Of a DNA stretch of 64,000 nucleotides, positions 42,641 through 51,326 are shown piece after piece; the first letter of the stretch is position 1, and the number at the start of each line of letters is the position of its first letter. Below the pieces are notes generated by a model. The model saw only the letters and a program-made list of their open reading frames with translations. It was not told the origin of the DNA and did no database searches. A program made the translations under genes and the position numbers. The stretch is taken from positions 682,001 through 746,000 of the forward strand of contig CAJXLB010000001.1 of assembly GCA_913055905.1 (NCBI GenBank). Reading direction: 5' to 3'. The DNA is from an uncultured Winogradskyella sp. (GTDB lineage: Bacteria; Bacteroidota; Bacteroidia; Flavobacteriales; Flavobacteriaceae).

Positions 42641-45055
42641 TTACCTAATAACTAATTTTTTAGTCGTTGTAGCGTTGTTCTGCTCTAAACGAACAATGTA
42701 AATACCAGATCTTAGTTGTGATACATCTAAATTGGTATTAGGTTGTATCACAGCTTTTTTCACTTGTTTTCCTAACATATCAAATACTTCAACATTGATG
42801 GTGTCATCTAATGCTGTTGTAATAGTGACAAAACCAGAGTTTGTTGGGTTAGGAGATAAGCTAAAGTTCTGTGTGGTACTATCGTCAATTGATAGCGTAG
42901 CATCGTTCTCGCTATTTGGTGAAAATAAAGCTCCACCATTTCCTGCAATGGTTGAATGGTCTACGAAAGCTCCTGTAAAGTCAGGGCTTCTACCTATAGA
43001 CTGATTGTTGCCAGCGTCGACATAGGTCTCACTTATGATTTCCACAGCACTACTGTTAGTTATAGTTACCGTATCCCCGCCATTGTTTAATCCTAGGGCG
43101 CCCGATGAAGCTGTTTGAACTAAACCGCTAATTCCAGTTGGTGTTCCTCCACCAAAAACTGTAATAAATGAATTAGCAGGCAATATAGTTCCGGCTGGGA
43201 ACGTATGTCTTACTGATGTAGCATCTGACAACGTATAGTCTGATAGGTCTATACTTGTGCTACCTGTATTGTATATCTCAACGAATTCGTCATCACTGAA
43301 ATCGGCAACACCATCTCCATTTGCATCACCTTCTCCATTAGGGTCGTTACTTGGGTCAGCGTTGATTTCATTTATGACAAGGGCAACCGGATCGCACTGA
43401 GATGGAGCTACTGTACCTGATAATGTTGTTCCATCACAATCACCTCCATTTATTGTAATATCCCAAGCATCTCCTTCGCTCAGGCCAGACAATGTTATAA
43501 CTCCGTCGGCGATTGTAGATGGGTCATCTCCTCCTACAGTTGCAGTAGTAGAAGTAACACTTGTAATAGTGCTTTCTACACCAGTATAAGGAATTTCAAC
43601 AGTTACGTTATCATTGTTGTCTCCAGCCGTATTTGTCACACAAACATAGTTTTCTGTTTGTAGGGTAAGGTCGCAAATAGCACAATTTGAAACGGGTCTT
43701 GACCCTAATGTTGGGCAGGTGCTAAAAGAAGCTAATCTTACATTGGATAATTCCCAATCAGAATAGCCGTCTGCACCATCATCAACATACTGAATGCCAA
43801 TAAAGACATCTGTTCCAGTTACACTAGATAAATCAACAGCTACACTTCCAGCATCCGTAATAGTTTGGGCAGTGGTCCAACTAGTGCCAGATGGACATCC
43901 TGAATAGGCTGTTGTGTATGCCACAACTAAATCTGTAGTTCCAAAGTTTTCAGCAGCGTCAAAAAGTAAGTCTAAATCAGATACGCCACTCATATCTAAT
44001 GGACCAAATATCAACCAGCTTTCAACTGGTTCAACACAGCCGCCGCCACAAAACCCGTTAGCGCTGTAAACACCTGCATTATTTTCCCAGGTTCCATTGT
44101 TTGAAAAGCCAGAGTTAGGAGTTACAGTTACTAATTCAAATAATTCAGCACCACCACTTAAGTCAAAACATGTATTTGGTGTAGGGTCGCATTCTGCCGC
44201 TGGAACAGTTCCAGAAGTTGTTGTACCGTCACAATCACCACCATTAAGTGTTATGCTCCATGCATCGCCTTCATTTAAGCCAGTAAGGGTTATTGTGCCA
44301 TCTGCCGTAAGTGCAGGGTCATCACCACCTAATGTGGCGCCAGGAGCAGAAATAGAAATAATAGTATTGTTAGATCCAGTGTAAGGTATTTCTACAATAA
44401 CGCCATCATTGTTATCTCCTATGGTGCTAGATTGACAGTTGTATGTTGCTGAACCAAAAGAGACACCACAAGGATTTCCTGAATATACAAATGATCCAAT
44501 TGGAAACACTGATGCGCATGTGTTGTTTGTGGTACATCCATCAGTAGCATCTGTACCACTAAAAAACCAATTTGAAAGGTTAAAGTTAGTGCCATCTGGG
44601 CCTGTTGAGTTGTTTCGGTAAGCCCATCCATCTAGGTAATCCCAAGGTTCACCAGTGCCATCAGTATTTATATCTCCAAAAGTGTCAATGACATTACCGT
44701 CAAAAAATAGCTCTAAAGCATCATCTCCATTCACACTTGCCGCAGCACTCTCATAATCAGCAGCAAACCCAAAATAGGTATTGAAATCTGCAGCGCTGTC
44801 AGTGATATATATAAAATCTCCTGCATTAGCTGAACCTGCAAAAGTCAGTTCAACCCCATCTGTTCCGCCACCGTTATTAGCCGACCCAAAGCCATGGAGT
44901 GTCAAATCAGGAATATCATTGATTACATAAATTTCCACTGCTTTCGGAGTGCCGCCTGTTAGTGGTCCATCGAATGCACCTGTAATTACCATGTCCTGCC
45001 CAAAGGAAATGGCCATAGATACAATAGATAAAATTGTAAAGTAAAGTTTTTTCAT
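42641..45055 (-). CDS. Secreted lamin-tail-domain protein with T9SS sorting tail
   Basis: An 804-residue exported protein. A signal peptide is followed by a first lamin-tail-like beta domain (DMVITGAFDGPLTGGTPKAV). Two roughly 75-residue repeats follow, each with VEIPYTG, GGDDP, a GEGD-type turn, and NGGDCDGTT (the first ends near base 44188, the second near 43391). Between them lies a concanavalin-like region with DLSSVTGTDVFIGIQYVDDG. Residues about 560-700 form a second lamin-tail domain (LVINEINADPSNDPNGEGDA and DDEFVEIYNTGSTSIDLSDY). The last 70 residues, with SLSPNPTNSG and ending in TTKKLVIR, are a type IX secretion sorting domain. It is an exported adhesion- or nuclease-associated type protein; a specific role is not known. 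Confidence 0.88.
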   Translation of the reverse strand: MKKLYFTILSIVSMAISFGQDMVITGAFDGPLTGGTPKAVEIYVINDIPDLTLHGFGSANNGGGTDGVELTFAGSANAGDFIYITDSAADFNTYFGFAADYESAAASVNGDDALELFFDGNVIDTFGDINTDGTGEPWDYLDGWAYRNNSTGPDGTNFNLSNWFFSGTDATDGCTTNNTCASVFPIGSFVYSGNPCGVSFGSATYNCQSSTIGDNNDGVIVEIPYTGSNNTIISISAPGATLGGDDPALTADGTITLTGLNEGDAWSITLNGGDCDGTTTSGTVPAAECDPTPNTCFDLSGGAELFELVTVTPNSGFSNNGTWENNAGVYSANGFCGGGCVEPVESWLIFGPLDMSGVSDLDLLFDAAENFGTTDLVVAYTTAYSGCPSGTSWTTAQTITDAGSVAVDLSSVTGTDVFIGIQYVDDGADGYSDWELSNVRLASFSTCPTLGSRPVSNCAICDLTLQTENYVCVTNTAGDNNDNVTVEIPYTGVESTITSVTSTTATVGGDDPSTIADGVITLSGLSEGDAWDITINGGDCDGTTLSGTVAPSQCDPVALVINEINADPSNDPNGEGDANGDGVADFSDDEFVEIYNTGSTSIDLSDYTLSDATSVRHTFPAGTILPANSFITVFGGGTPTGISGLVQTASSGALGLNNGGDTVTITNSSAVEIISETYVDAGNNQSIGRSPDFTGAFVDHSTIAGNGGALFSPNSENDATLSIDDSTTQNFSLSPNPTNSGFVTITTALDDTINVEVFDMLGKQVKKAVIQPNTNLDVSQLRSGIYIVRLEQNNATTTKKLVIR

Positions 45056-45079
45056 AATTGATTAAAATTTAGTTCTATA

Positions 45080-45087
45080 CAAATATA
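45080..45087 (-). promoter_or_regulatory. -7 box for the lamin-tail protein gene
   Basis: The minus strand reads TATATTTG, a perfect TAnnTTTG element 25 bases before the ATG at 45055. Confidence 0.5.
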
Positions 45088-45282
45088 ATAACATTTATCG
45101 TTTTGCTCTTGTAGCTGAGGGGCTTTTCCTAGAAGTTTACAATTTTATAATATAGGTATTAGATGGTTTTGATAATGTCCAATCCGATGCAGTTTTAATG
45201 TTACAGAATTGTTATCAATTTTTGAATTCTACCGCTTAAAGCAGATATATTTTATATTTACAATCATAAACTTTAAGTAATT

Positions 45283-45969
45283 GTGAAAAAGAAGGACATT
45301 AAAATTCTTTTGGTTGACGATGAGCCCGATATTTTAGAAATCGTTGGCTACAATCTTTCCGCAGAGGGTTACCAAGTGATTACTGGCGAAAATGGCATAG
45401 AAGCCGTTGAAAAAGCTAAAAAACACAAGCCGCATTTAATTATCCTTGATGTGATGATGCCAGAAATGGATGGCATAGAAGCTTGTGAGCGCATTAGGGA
45501 ACATTCAGAACTTAGTGATACGATTATTGCCTTTTTAACGGCAAGAGGTGAGGATTATTCGCAAGTAGCAGGTTTTGAGGCAGGTGCCGATGATTATATC
45601 TCTAAACCTATAAAGCCTAAGGTTTTAATAAGTAAAGTAAAGGGACTGCTCAGACGCCTTAAGGATAAGGATGAATCTGCAGATGCCGTAGTAAAAATCG
45701 GCAACCTGGTTATCTTCAAGGAAGAATATAAAATTACCAAGAAGGGCAAGGAAATTACACTCCCGAGAAAAGAGTTTGAATTGTTATCTTTGTTGGCATC
45801 CAAGCCAGGAAAGGTCTTTAAGCGCGAAGAGATTTTAGACAAAGTGTGGGGTAATGAAGTGGTTGTAGGTGGCAGAACCATTGATGTGCACATAAGAAAA
45901 CTTCGTGAAAAAATAGGAGATAAATCCTTTAAAACCGTGAAAGGCGTTGGTTACAAGTTTGTAGACTAA
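45283..45969 (+). CDS. PhoB-like response regulator
   Basis: A 228-residue OmpR/PhoB-type transcription factor. The receiver domain has VDDEPDILEIVGYNLSAEGY, the phosphoacceptor Asp56 in IILDVMMPEMDG, a Thr in IIAFLTARGED, and a Lys in DDYISKPIKPK. The C-terminal winged helix has RKEFELLSLLASKPGKVFKR and VVGGRTIDVHIRKLREKIGD. It starts with GTG and overlaps the kinase gene by one base. Signal unknown; the layout and Bacteroidota relatives suggest phosphate or envelope stress. Confidence 0.93.
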   Translation: MKKKDIKILLVDDEPDILEIVGYNLSAEGYQVITGENGIEAVEKAKKHKPHLIILDVMMPEMDGIEACERIREHSELSDTIIAFLTARGEDYSQVAGFEAGADDYISKPIKPKVLISKVKGLLRRLKDKDESADAVVKIGNLVIFKEEYKITKKGKEITLPRKEFELLSLLASKPGKVFKREEILDKVWGNEVVVGGRTIDVHIRKLREKIGDKSFKTVKGVGYKFVD

Positions 45970-47039
45970 TGCAAAAAAACAGTTTAAAAAAAACGTATAA
46001 GTTCGCCATTAAAACGTCCTTATATGTGACATTGTTTACAACACTCTTAGTGAGTGTTTTTTTATGGTACTACCATTCCTTTAATTGGCAGATTATTTTT
46101 TTTCCTCCAGTCTGCTATGCGCTGTGCTTCATCATTATTCAGTATAGGGTAGAACGGTTTATCTATAAAAGGGTTAAGAAAATATATGACGATCTCACAT
46201 TATTGGAGTCCACAAGCCTAAGGCAACAGCCCATCACAACCGACATGGGAACGCTCACCAAGGAAATTGATAAATACGCTCGAGATAAAAAATTAGAAAT
46301 AGAAACGCTTAAGGTCCGAGAAGAATACAGAAAGGAGTTTATGGGAAATGTGTCCCACGAACTTAAAACACCATTATTTACAGTACAAGGTTATATCTTA
46401 ACATTGCTGGATGGCGCCATGGAAGATAAAAAGCTCTTAAAAAAATATCTCAATAGAGCCAATAAAGGTGTTGAGCGACTTATTTATATCATCAAAGATT
46501 TGGATATGATTACCAAATTAGAGGTGGGTGATCTTAGACTTAATAAAGAACACTTTGATATTGTAGAACTTGTTAGAGGAGTATTCGATTTATTCGAAAT
46601 GAAGGCGGCAAAAAAGAGCATTACACTAACGTTTGATATGGACTATGAAGAGCCCATTTTGGTCAATGCCGATAAAGAGCGTATACAACAAGTCCTTACC
46701 AATCTTATCGTTAATTCAATTAAATACGGTAGGGAAAAAGGGACTACAGAAGTAAGCATCGAGAACCTTATTAAAAATAAGGCCATTATTAGGGTAACTG
46801 ATAATGGCGAAGGCATTGACAGTAAGGATTTGCCTCGATTGTTCGAACGATTCTACAGAGTGGATAAAAGTGGTTCTAGAAAGGAAGGTGGCTCGGGATT
46901 AGGCTTGTCTATTGTAAAACATATAATTGAAGCCCACGAAGAAAAAATATATGTAGAGAGCGAACTAGGCGTGGGAAGCGAGTTTTCCTTTACGCTCGAA
47001 AAGGTCGAACATTCCCCTGAAATCATTGCTGAAGCTTAA
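45969..47039 (+). CDS. PhoR-like sensor histidine kinase
   Basis: A 356-residue inner-membrane kinase, partner of the response regulator upstream. Two adjacent N-terminal membrane helices (SLYVTLFTTLLVSVFLWYY and IIFFPPVCYALCFIIIQY) with almost no periplasmic loop precede a linker, the phosphoacceptor His130 in NVSHELKTPLFTVQGY, and the ATPase motifs LIVNSIKYGREKG, VTDNGEGIDSKDLPRLFERF and GGSGLGLSIVKHI. The lack of a sensing domain suggests detection within the membrane or through another protein. Its last 75 bases overlap the convergent glycosyltransferase gene. Confidence 0.93.
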   Translation: MQKNSLKKTYKFAIKTSLYVTLFTTLLVSVFLWYYHSFNWQIIFFPPVCYALCFIIIQYRVERFIYKRVKKIYDDLTLLESTSLRQQPITTDMGTLTKEIDKYARDKKLEIETLKVREEYRKEFMGNVSHELKTPLFTVQGYILTLLDGAMEDKKLLKKYLNRANKGVERLIYIIKDLDMITKLEVGDLRLNKEHFDIVELVRGVFDLFEMKAAKKSITLTFDMDYEEPILVNADKERIQQVLTNLIVNSIKYGREKGTTEVSIENLIKNKAIIRVTDNGEGIDSKDLPRLFERFYRVDKSGSRKEGGSGLGLSIVKHIIEAHEEKIYVESELGVGSEFSFTLEKVEHSPEIIAEA

Positions 47040-48089
47040 GTTGTTAAAACCAGTATAATCCTGTACTTGGTTAAGCTTATCTAAAGTAAAATCATCCTGA
47101 CGGCAATATGGAGCAATGCGATCTGCATTGAGTTTCGCTGCCAAATATTCTTGCTCAAATTGGCCTGGAGTGGGAATGAAAAACGCTTTTTTACCCAATT
47201 TCGCTAAGTCCATTATAGTGGTATAGCCCGATCGGCTTATAACGAGTTCACTCGCGTTAATGGCATATTCCAAATCAGACGCAGTTAAAAAATTATGAAC
47301 GGTAAGCGACCCTATCGTTGTAGTGGTCTGTTCCTCCTCAACAACGCCTTTTACAAAACATACCGGACTTGCGTAATTTGAGAATTGTGCTAGTAATTTT
47401 TCAGCAAGAAGGCTTCGCTGAGGTTCAGGTCCAGACAGCAGAACTAATATTTTATATTTAGCCGACAAATTGTACTTGCTAAATCTACTCAGTGGGCCGA
47501 TATATTTTATCGCTAATCCGTGTGAAGCAGTATGTCCGAGCTTTCCACTAAGATTACGTTCTCCAGCTTCATCTGGCACCCAGCATTCATCAAACTTAGA
47601 AATAATATTTTGATGAAATTTGGTACTAAGCCATGTCGTGCTACCGCTTAATACCCTGATTTGATGCGATATAAAAACAGACGGTACAGCCTTATGCCTT
47701 ACACCAAACCGATTGTCCGAAATTATGCCATGAATCTCCTCTTCCTCTAGTATCTTTTTAATCCTGTTTTTTTCCTTTTTTATTGTATTTAAAACATGAG
47801 GCGAATCCTTAAGTAATTTCAGTTTGAAATTATGACCATTTTTAGGGTAAGTAATGTTGTAAGAAGGTAATTCAATACGTTTTAATTGTGGAAACTCCTT
47901 CCGTAAGAGACGTAAGGCGTCGCCATCACTTGCAATTATTGGTTCAAAGTGCTGCTCAATTAAGGCTTTTATGATAGGAATACATCGCGTTGCATGACCC
48001 AGACCCCAATTCAAGGGAGCTACCAGTATTTTTCTCTTGTACGATTCGGTTATGATTTTTAATCGATTTAAATGTGAGACTAAAAACAA
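46965..48089 (-). CDS. MurG-like glycosyltransferase
   Basis: A 374-residue GT-B fold enzyme. Seen: RKILVAPLNWGLGHATRCIP (glycine-rich acceptor-binding loop), IHGIISDNRFGVRH, ASELVISRSGYTTIMDLAKL, and KKAFFIPTPGQFEQEYLAAK, the UDP-sugar site found in MurG and undecaprenyl-linked glycosyltransferases. The acceptor is unknown. Its 3' end overlaps the histidine kinase gene by 75 bases on the opposite strand. The start is unclear: the TTG at 48089 lies inside a TATATTTG -7 box (48087-48094), and no ATG, GTG or TTG occurs in frame between it and the conserved KILVAPLNWG. True translation may start at a rarer codon a few residues before KRKILV. Confidence 0.8.
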   Translation of the reverse strand: MFLVSHLNRLKIITESYKRKILVAPLNWGLGHATRCIPIIKALIEQHFEPIIASDGDALRLLRKEFPQLKRIELPSYNITYPKNGHNFKLKLLKDSPHVLNTIKKEKNRIKKILEEEEIHGIISDNRFGVRHKAVPSVFISHQIRVLSGSTTWLSTKFHQNIISKFDECWVPDEAGERNLSGKLGHTASHGLAIKYIGPLSRFSKYNLSAKYKILVLLSGPEPQRSLLAEKLLAQFSNYASPVCFVKGVVEEEQTTTTIGSLTVHNFLTASDLEYAINASELVISRSGYTTIMDLAKLGKKAFFIPTPGQFEQEYLAAKLNADRIAPYCRQDDFTLDKLNQVQDYTGFNNLSFSNDFRGMFDLFERKGKLASHA

Positions 48090-48094
48090 ATATA
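48087..48094 (-). promoter_or_regulatory. Possible -7 box for the MurG-like gene
   Basis: The minus strand reads TATATTTG, a perfect TAnnTTTG match. It conflicts with the only apparent start codon of the gene, at 48089. Confidence 0.35.
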
Positions 48095-48142
48095 AACCTA
48101 AAATGTTTCCTTAATTTTACCGCAGCATTAATTCTAATCACT

Positions 48143-48817
48143 GTGGGAAGCAAAAACAAGCTGAAACGATTTAAAGAGAATGAAACCTTTTCTAATGTGG
48201 TGCAACCTACAAGGGAAAAATTGTTGCAAGGCGACTTTCCTTTAAAAGGGCAATGGAGGTCAGCATTTTTTAAAAATGATAATCCGCTCGTACTGGAGTT
48301 AGGTTGTGGAAAAGGCGAATATTCCGTAGGTCTCGCTCAGCGTTATCCAGACAAGAATTTTATCGGAATTGATATTAAGGGTGCTAGATTTTGGCGTGGT
48401 GCCAAAACGGCTCTAGAACAAGAATTACCCAATGTAGGGTTTCTCAGAATTCAGATAGAATTAATCGAATGGGCGTTTGCACCAAATGAAGTCGATGAGA
48501 TTTGGATTACCTTCCCAGACCCTCAGATAAAGTACAAAAGAACGAAGCATAGATTAACAAATATGGAATTTTTGGAGCGCTATAAAAAGGTTTTAAAGCC
48601 AGAGGGAGTAGTGCATCTTAAAACAGATAGCGAATTTATGCATGGCTATACCCTCGGTCTTTTGCATGGATTGAACAAAGAAGTATTGTACGCCAATCAC
48701 AACGTCTATAAACTCGAAGGTAGCCCTCCGGAAGTGACGGATATTCAGACCTTTTACGAAAGTCAGTATTTAGAGCATGACAAAGCAATTACGTATATTA
48801 GATTTAAAATCAACTAA
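48143..48817 (+). CDS. trmB: tRNA (guanine-N7-)-methyltransferase
   Basis: It methylates G46 in the variable loop of tRNAs, using S-adenosylmethionine. The 224-residue protein has the SAM motif LVLELGCGKGEYSVGLAQRY, NFIGIDIKGARFWRGAKTAL, and ITFPDPQIKYKRTKHRLTN, all TrmB signatures. The GTG at 48143 (MGSKNKLKRFKEN) is chosen over a frame opening at 48074, since that upstream part overlaps the divergent promoter and matches no homolog. It is the first gene of a plus-strand run that continues with the LysE-type exporter. Confidence 0.94.
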   Translation: MGSKNKLKRFKENETFSNVVQPTREKLLQGDFPLKGQWRSAFFKNDNPLVLELGCGKGEYSVGLAQRYPDKNFIGIDIKGARFWRGAKTALEQELPNVGFLRIQIELIEWAFAPNEVDEIWITFPDPQIKYKRTKHRLTNMEFLERYKKVLKPEGVVHLKTDSEFMHGYTLGLLHGLNKEVLYANHNVYKLEGSPPEVTDIQTFYESQYLEHDKAITYIRFKIN

Positions 48818-48820
48818 GAC

Positions 48821-49450
48821 TTGAGCATTACCGTTATTTTTTTTCTTGGGCTTTTTGTGGCGCTTATAGGTGTAATTCCTCCAGGATTGCTTAACATGAC
48901 AGCCGCCAAAATAAGTTTAAGGGAAGGGCCAGGTCGCGGTATTACATTTTCTTCAGGGGTTTGTTTGGTCGTTTTCATTCAAACCTATATTGCTGCCATC
49001 TTTGCAAGGTATCTATCCAATAGACCAGATGTGGTTGAAATTCTCCAACGTGTCGCCTTTGTTATTTTTGTGCTCATTACAATTTATTTCCTTGTGATTG
49101 CCAGGCACCAAAAGGAGGCTAAGATAGAAGCCGATGTTAAGAGTAAGAGAAGTCGCTTTTTTCATGGCATGTTATTATCGGCATTAAACGTGTTTCCTAT
49201 ACCTTACCAAGCCTATATGACCATAACATTGGCTTCATTCGGACTTATGGATTTTGAAAGACTAAGCATCGTAACCTATGTTACGGGTGCATCCATGGGT
49301 ACTTTTGTGATGCTCTATGTTTACATTTTTTTCTTTGATAAGATTAAAGAACGAAAATTTACCTCGCAGAAGGGCATGAACTACATAATAGGAACCATAA
49401 CAGGTATTGTGGCATTAATCACTTTTATAAATATTCTTAAAGAATTGTAA
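48821..49450 (+). CDS. LysE-family transporter
   Basis: A 209-residue inner-membrane exporter of the LysE/RhtB type, with about six helices. The N-terminal motif FLGLFVALIGVIPPGLLNMT AAKISLREGPGRG contains the conserved Pro-Pro-Gly and following Gly-rich loop of the family. It probably exports an amino acid or small metabolite. It starts with TTG four bases after trmB and overlaps the next gene by one base. Confidence 0.85.
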   Translation: MSITVIFFLGLFVALIGVIPPGLLNMTAAKISLREGPGRGITFSSGVCLVVFIQTYIAAIFARYLSNRPDVVEILQRVAFVIFVLITIYFLVIARHQKEAKIEADVKSKRSRFFHGMLLSALNVFPIPYQAYMTITLASFGLMDFERLSIVTYVTGASMGTFVMLYVYIFFFDKIKERKFTSQKGMNYIIGTITGIVALITFINILKEL

Positions 49451-49782
49451 TGAAGCCAGAAACCTTGAGTTTTTTTGACCGTGTTTACGAGGTGGTCCGC
49501 CAAATACCATATGGAAGGGTTACTAACTATGGCGCCATTGCCAAATATTTAGGAGCAGCCAGAAGTTCGCGCTTGGTCGGCTATGCCATGAATGCGTCTC
49601 ACAATAAGGATGTTCCTTCCCATAGGGTAGTAAACAGAAAAGGGCTACTCACTGGGAAACATCATTTCGAAGGGACTCACCTTATGCAACAATTGTTAGA
49701 GAACGAAGGAGTAGTAGTGGAGGATAACCAAGTTCAAAATTTAAATGAGGTCTACTGGGATCCTGTAAAGGAATTGCGTTAA
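49450..49782 (+). CDS. Alkyltransferase-like (ATL) MGMT-family DNA-binding protein
   Basis: A 110-residue protein homologous to the C-terminal domain of O6-alkylguanine-DNA alkyltransferase. It shows FDRVYEVVRQIPYGRVTNYG AIAKYLGAARSSRLVGYAM and HNKDVPSHRVVNRKGLLTGK. The acceptor Cys of the usual PCHRV motif is Ser (PSHRV), so it cannot accept the alkyl group in the normal way. Such ATL proteins recognise O6-alkylguanine lesions and pass them to nucleotide-excision repair. The one-base overlap with lysE shows co-transcription. tag elsewhere in the window also acts on alkylated DNA. Confidence 0.9.
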   Translation: MKPETLSFFDRVYEVVRQIPYGRVTNYGAIAKYLGAARSSRLVGYAMNASHNKDVPSHRVVNRKGLLTGKHHFEGTHLMQQLLENEGVVVEDNQVQNLNEVYWDPVKELR

Positions 49783-49871
49783 AACGTTTCACGAGAATTG
49801 GGACATTTATTTCCCAAATTCAAGTATAAAGCCTTTCAATTTTCTTAACTAAAAATATGAACTTTTAGCAG

Positions 49872-49879
49872 TATCTTTG
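49872..49879 (+). promoter_or_regulatory. -7 box for mrp-nifU
   Basis: TATCTTTG is a perfect TAnnTTTG element 26 bases before the GTG at 49906. Confidence 0.5.
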
Positions 49880-49905
49880 CGTTTAGAATAAATCTAGATA
49901 ACAAC

Positions 49906-51045
49906 GTGAAACTGAATAAACAAGAGATATTAACGGCACTGAAGAAAATTACGGTTCCTGGTGAGGGAGAAAATATGGTAGACAGTGGTGCAGTAACCAA
50001 TGTCGTAACGTTTGCCGATGAGGTTATTGTAGATATCACTATAAAAAACCCTAGCCTTCAAGCCCGAAAGAAAACAGAAGTAGAAATACTACAGGTTATA
50101 CACAGGGAGGTTTATGAAAAGGCCAAAATAAAGGTCAACATAAAAGTAGACGCTCCTGCGGCTAAGCCTAAGAACGAAATTAAAGGAAAGCCAATTCCAG
50201 GTATCAATAATATTATTGCGGTGGCATCTGGTAAAGGTGGTGTTGGTAAATCTACCGTAACTGCTAACCTTGCCGTGAGTTTAGCTAAAATGGGCTTCAA
50301 AGTGGGATTGCTAGATGCAGATATTTATGGTCCGTCTATCCCAATAATGTTCGACGTGGCTAATGAAAGACCACTGTCTGTAAATATCGATGGTAAATCT
50401 AAAATGAAACCAGTAGAGAACTATGGCGTTAAGATACTTTCCATAGGCTTCTTTACAAAACCAGATCAGGCTGTGATTTGGCGTGGACCCATGGCGTCTA
50501 AGGCTCTAAACCAAATGATTTTTGATGCGGCTTGGGGCGAATTGGATTTTCTACTAGTAGACTTGCCACCTGGAACAGGGGATATTCACCTCAGTATCAT
50601 GCAGGCTATGCCTATTACAGGAGCTGTTGTGGTTAGCACACCTCAAACCATTGCTTTAGCTGATGCCAAGAAAGGAGTGGCCATGTTCCAGCAAGAAAAC
50701 ATTAACGTTCCGGTGCTGGGTATTATTGAAAATATGGCTTATTTCACTCCAGAAGAATTACCTGACAATAAATATTATATCTTTGGGCAAGAAGGCGCTA
50801 AGCATCTGGCTGAGGATTTAGATGTACCGCTTTTAGGTGAAATACCTTTGGTTCAAAGCATCCGAGAAGCTGGTGATGTTGGTAGACCAGCAGCGTTGCA
50901 AACCGCTTCGCCTGTAGAGGAGGCTTATGAGGCCTTGACGAAGGAAGTGGTGCAGCAGGTAGTCTATAGAAACGAAGCTTTACCAGCTACGGAGGCTATC
51001 AAAATTACAACCATGGCAGGTTGTTCTGCCGTAAAGAAGAAATAG
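49906..51045 (+). CDS. Mrp/ApbC-type Fe-S cluster carrier ATPase
   Basis: A 379-residue P-loop ATPase that carries and delivers Fe-S clusters. It has an N-terminal MIP18/DUF59-type domain (TALKKITVPGEGENMVDSGA), then a deviant Walker A motif (ASGKGGVGKSTVTANLAVSL), LLDADIYGPSIP, VDLPPGTGDIHLS, and a C-terminal segment. The CxxC cluster motif usual in ApbC is not obvious; the C-terminal TMAGCSAVKKK carries only one Cys. It is preceded by its own -7 box and followed one base later by a NifU-like gene, so they act together in Fe-S assembly. Confidence 0.94.
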   Translation: MKLNKQEILTALKKITVPGEGENMVDSGAVTNVVTFADEVIVDITIKNPSLQARKKTEVEILQVIHREVYEKAKIKVNIKVDAPAAKPKNEIKGKPIPGINNIIAVASGKGGVGKSTVTANLAVSLAKMGFKVGLLDADIYGPSIPIMFDVANERPLSVNIDGKSKMKPVENYGVKILSIGFFTKPDQAVIWRGPMASKALNQMIFDAAWGELDFLLVDLPPGTGDIHLSIMQAMPITGAVVVSTPQTIALADAKKGVAMFQQENINVPVLGIIENMAYFTPEELPDNKYYIFGQEGAKHLAEDLDVPLLGEIPLVQSIREAGDVGRPAALQTASPVEEAYEALTKEVVQQVVYRNEALPATEAIKITTMAGCSAVKKK

Positions 51046-51046
51046 T

Positions 51047-51286
51047 ATGAATGCAGACGAGTTAAAATTAAATGTCTTAAAAGCCTTGGATGAAATTAGG
51101 CCTTTTCTTCAGAGTGATGGAGGAGACATTTCCTTGCTGTCTATAGAAGATGGCAAATTGGTTAAGGTTCAGTTAGAAGGAACTTGTACCTCGTGTAGCG
51201 TAAATCAAATGACATTAAAGTCTGGGGTAGAAATGACAATTAAGAAATATGCTCCACAGATAGAACGTGTTATTAATGTGGAGTAG
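51047..51286 (+). CDS. NifU C-terminal domain Fe-S scaffold protein
   Basis: A 79-residue protein consisting only of the NifU C-terminal domain: VLKALDEIRPFLQSDGGDIS and the cluster-binding motif LEGTCTSCSVNQMTLKSGVE, with CxxC at residues about 45-48. It serves as a scaffold or carrier for Fe-S clusters in the cytoplasm. It starts directly after the Mrp gene and so shares its promoter. A CRP/FNR-like palindrome begins three bases after its stop. Confidence 0.95.
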   Translation: MNADELKLNVLKALDEIRPFLQSDGGDISLLSIEDGKLVKVQLEGTCTSCSVNQMTLKSGVEMTIKKYAPQIERVINVE

Positions 51287-51288
51287 GT

Positions 51289-51306
51289 TTGTGACATTTA
51301 TCACAA
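51289..51306. promoter_or_regulatory. CRP/FNR-like palindrome upstream of the ferredoxin reductase
   Basis: TTGTGA-CATTTA-TCACAA is a perfect 6-6-6 inverted repeat and contains the exact consensus TGTGA-N6-TCACA. Its centre lies about 29 bases upstream of the -7 box at 51327, suitable for class II activation. The regulator itself is not in the window. Confidence 0.6.
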
Positions 51307-51326
51307 TTTAAAATTTTCCACATTAG

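Noticed and set aside
45056..45282. Regulatory site search upstream of the response regulator gene.
   Set aside because: Only the -7 box of the divergent gene is convincing; TATATTTA near 45253 is a weak match and no repeated boxes are seen.
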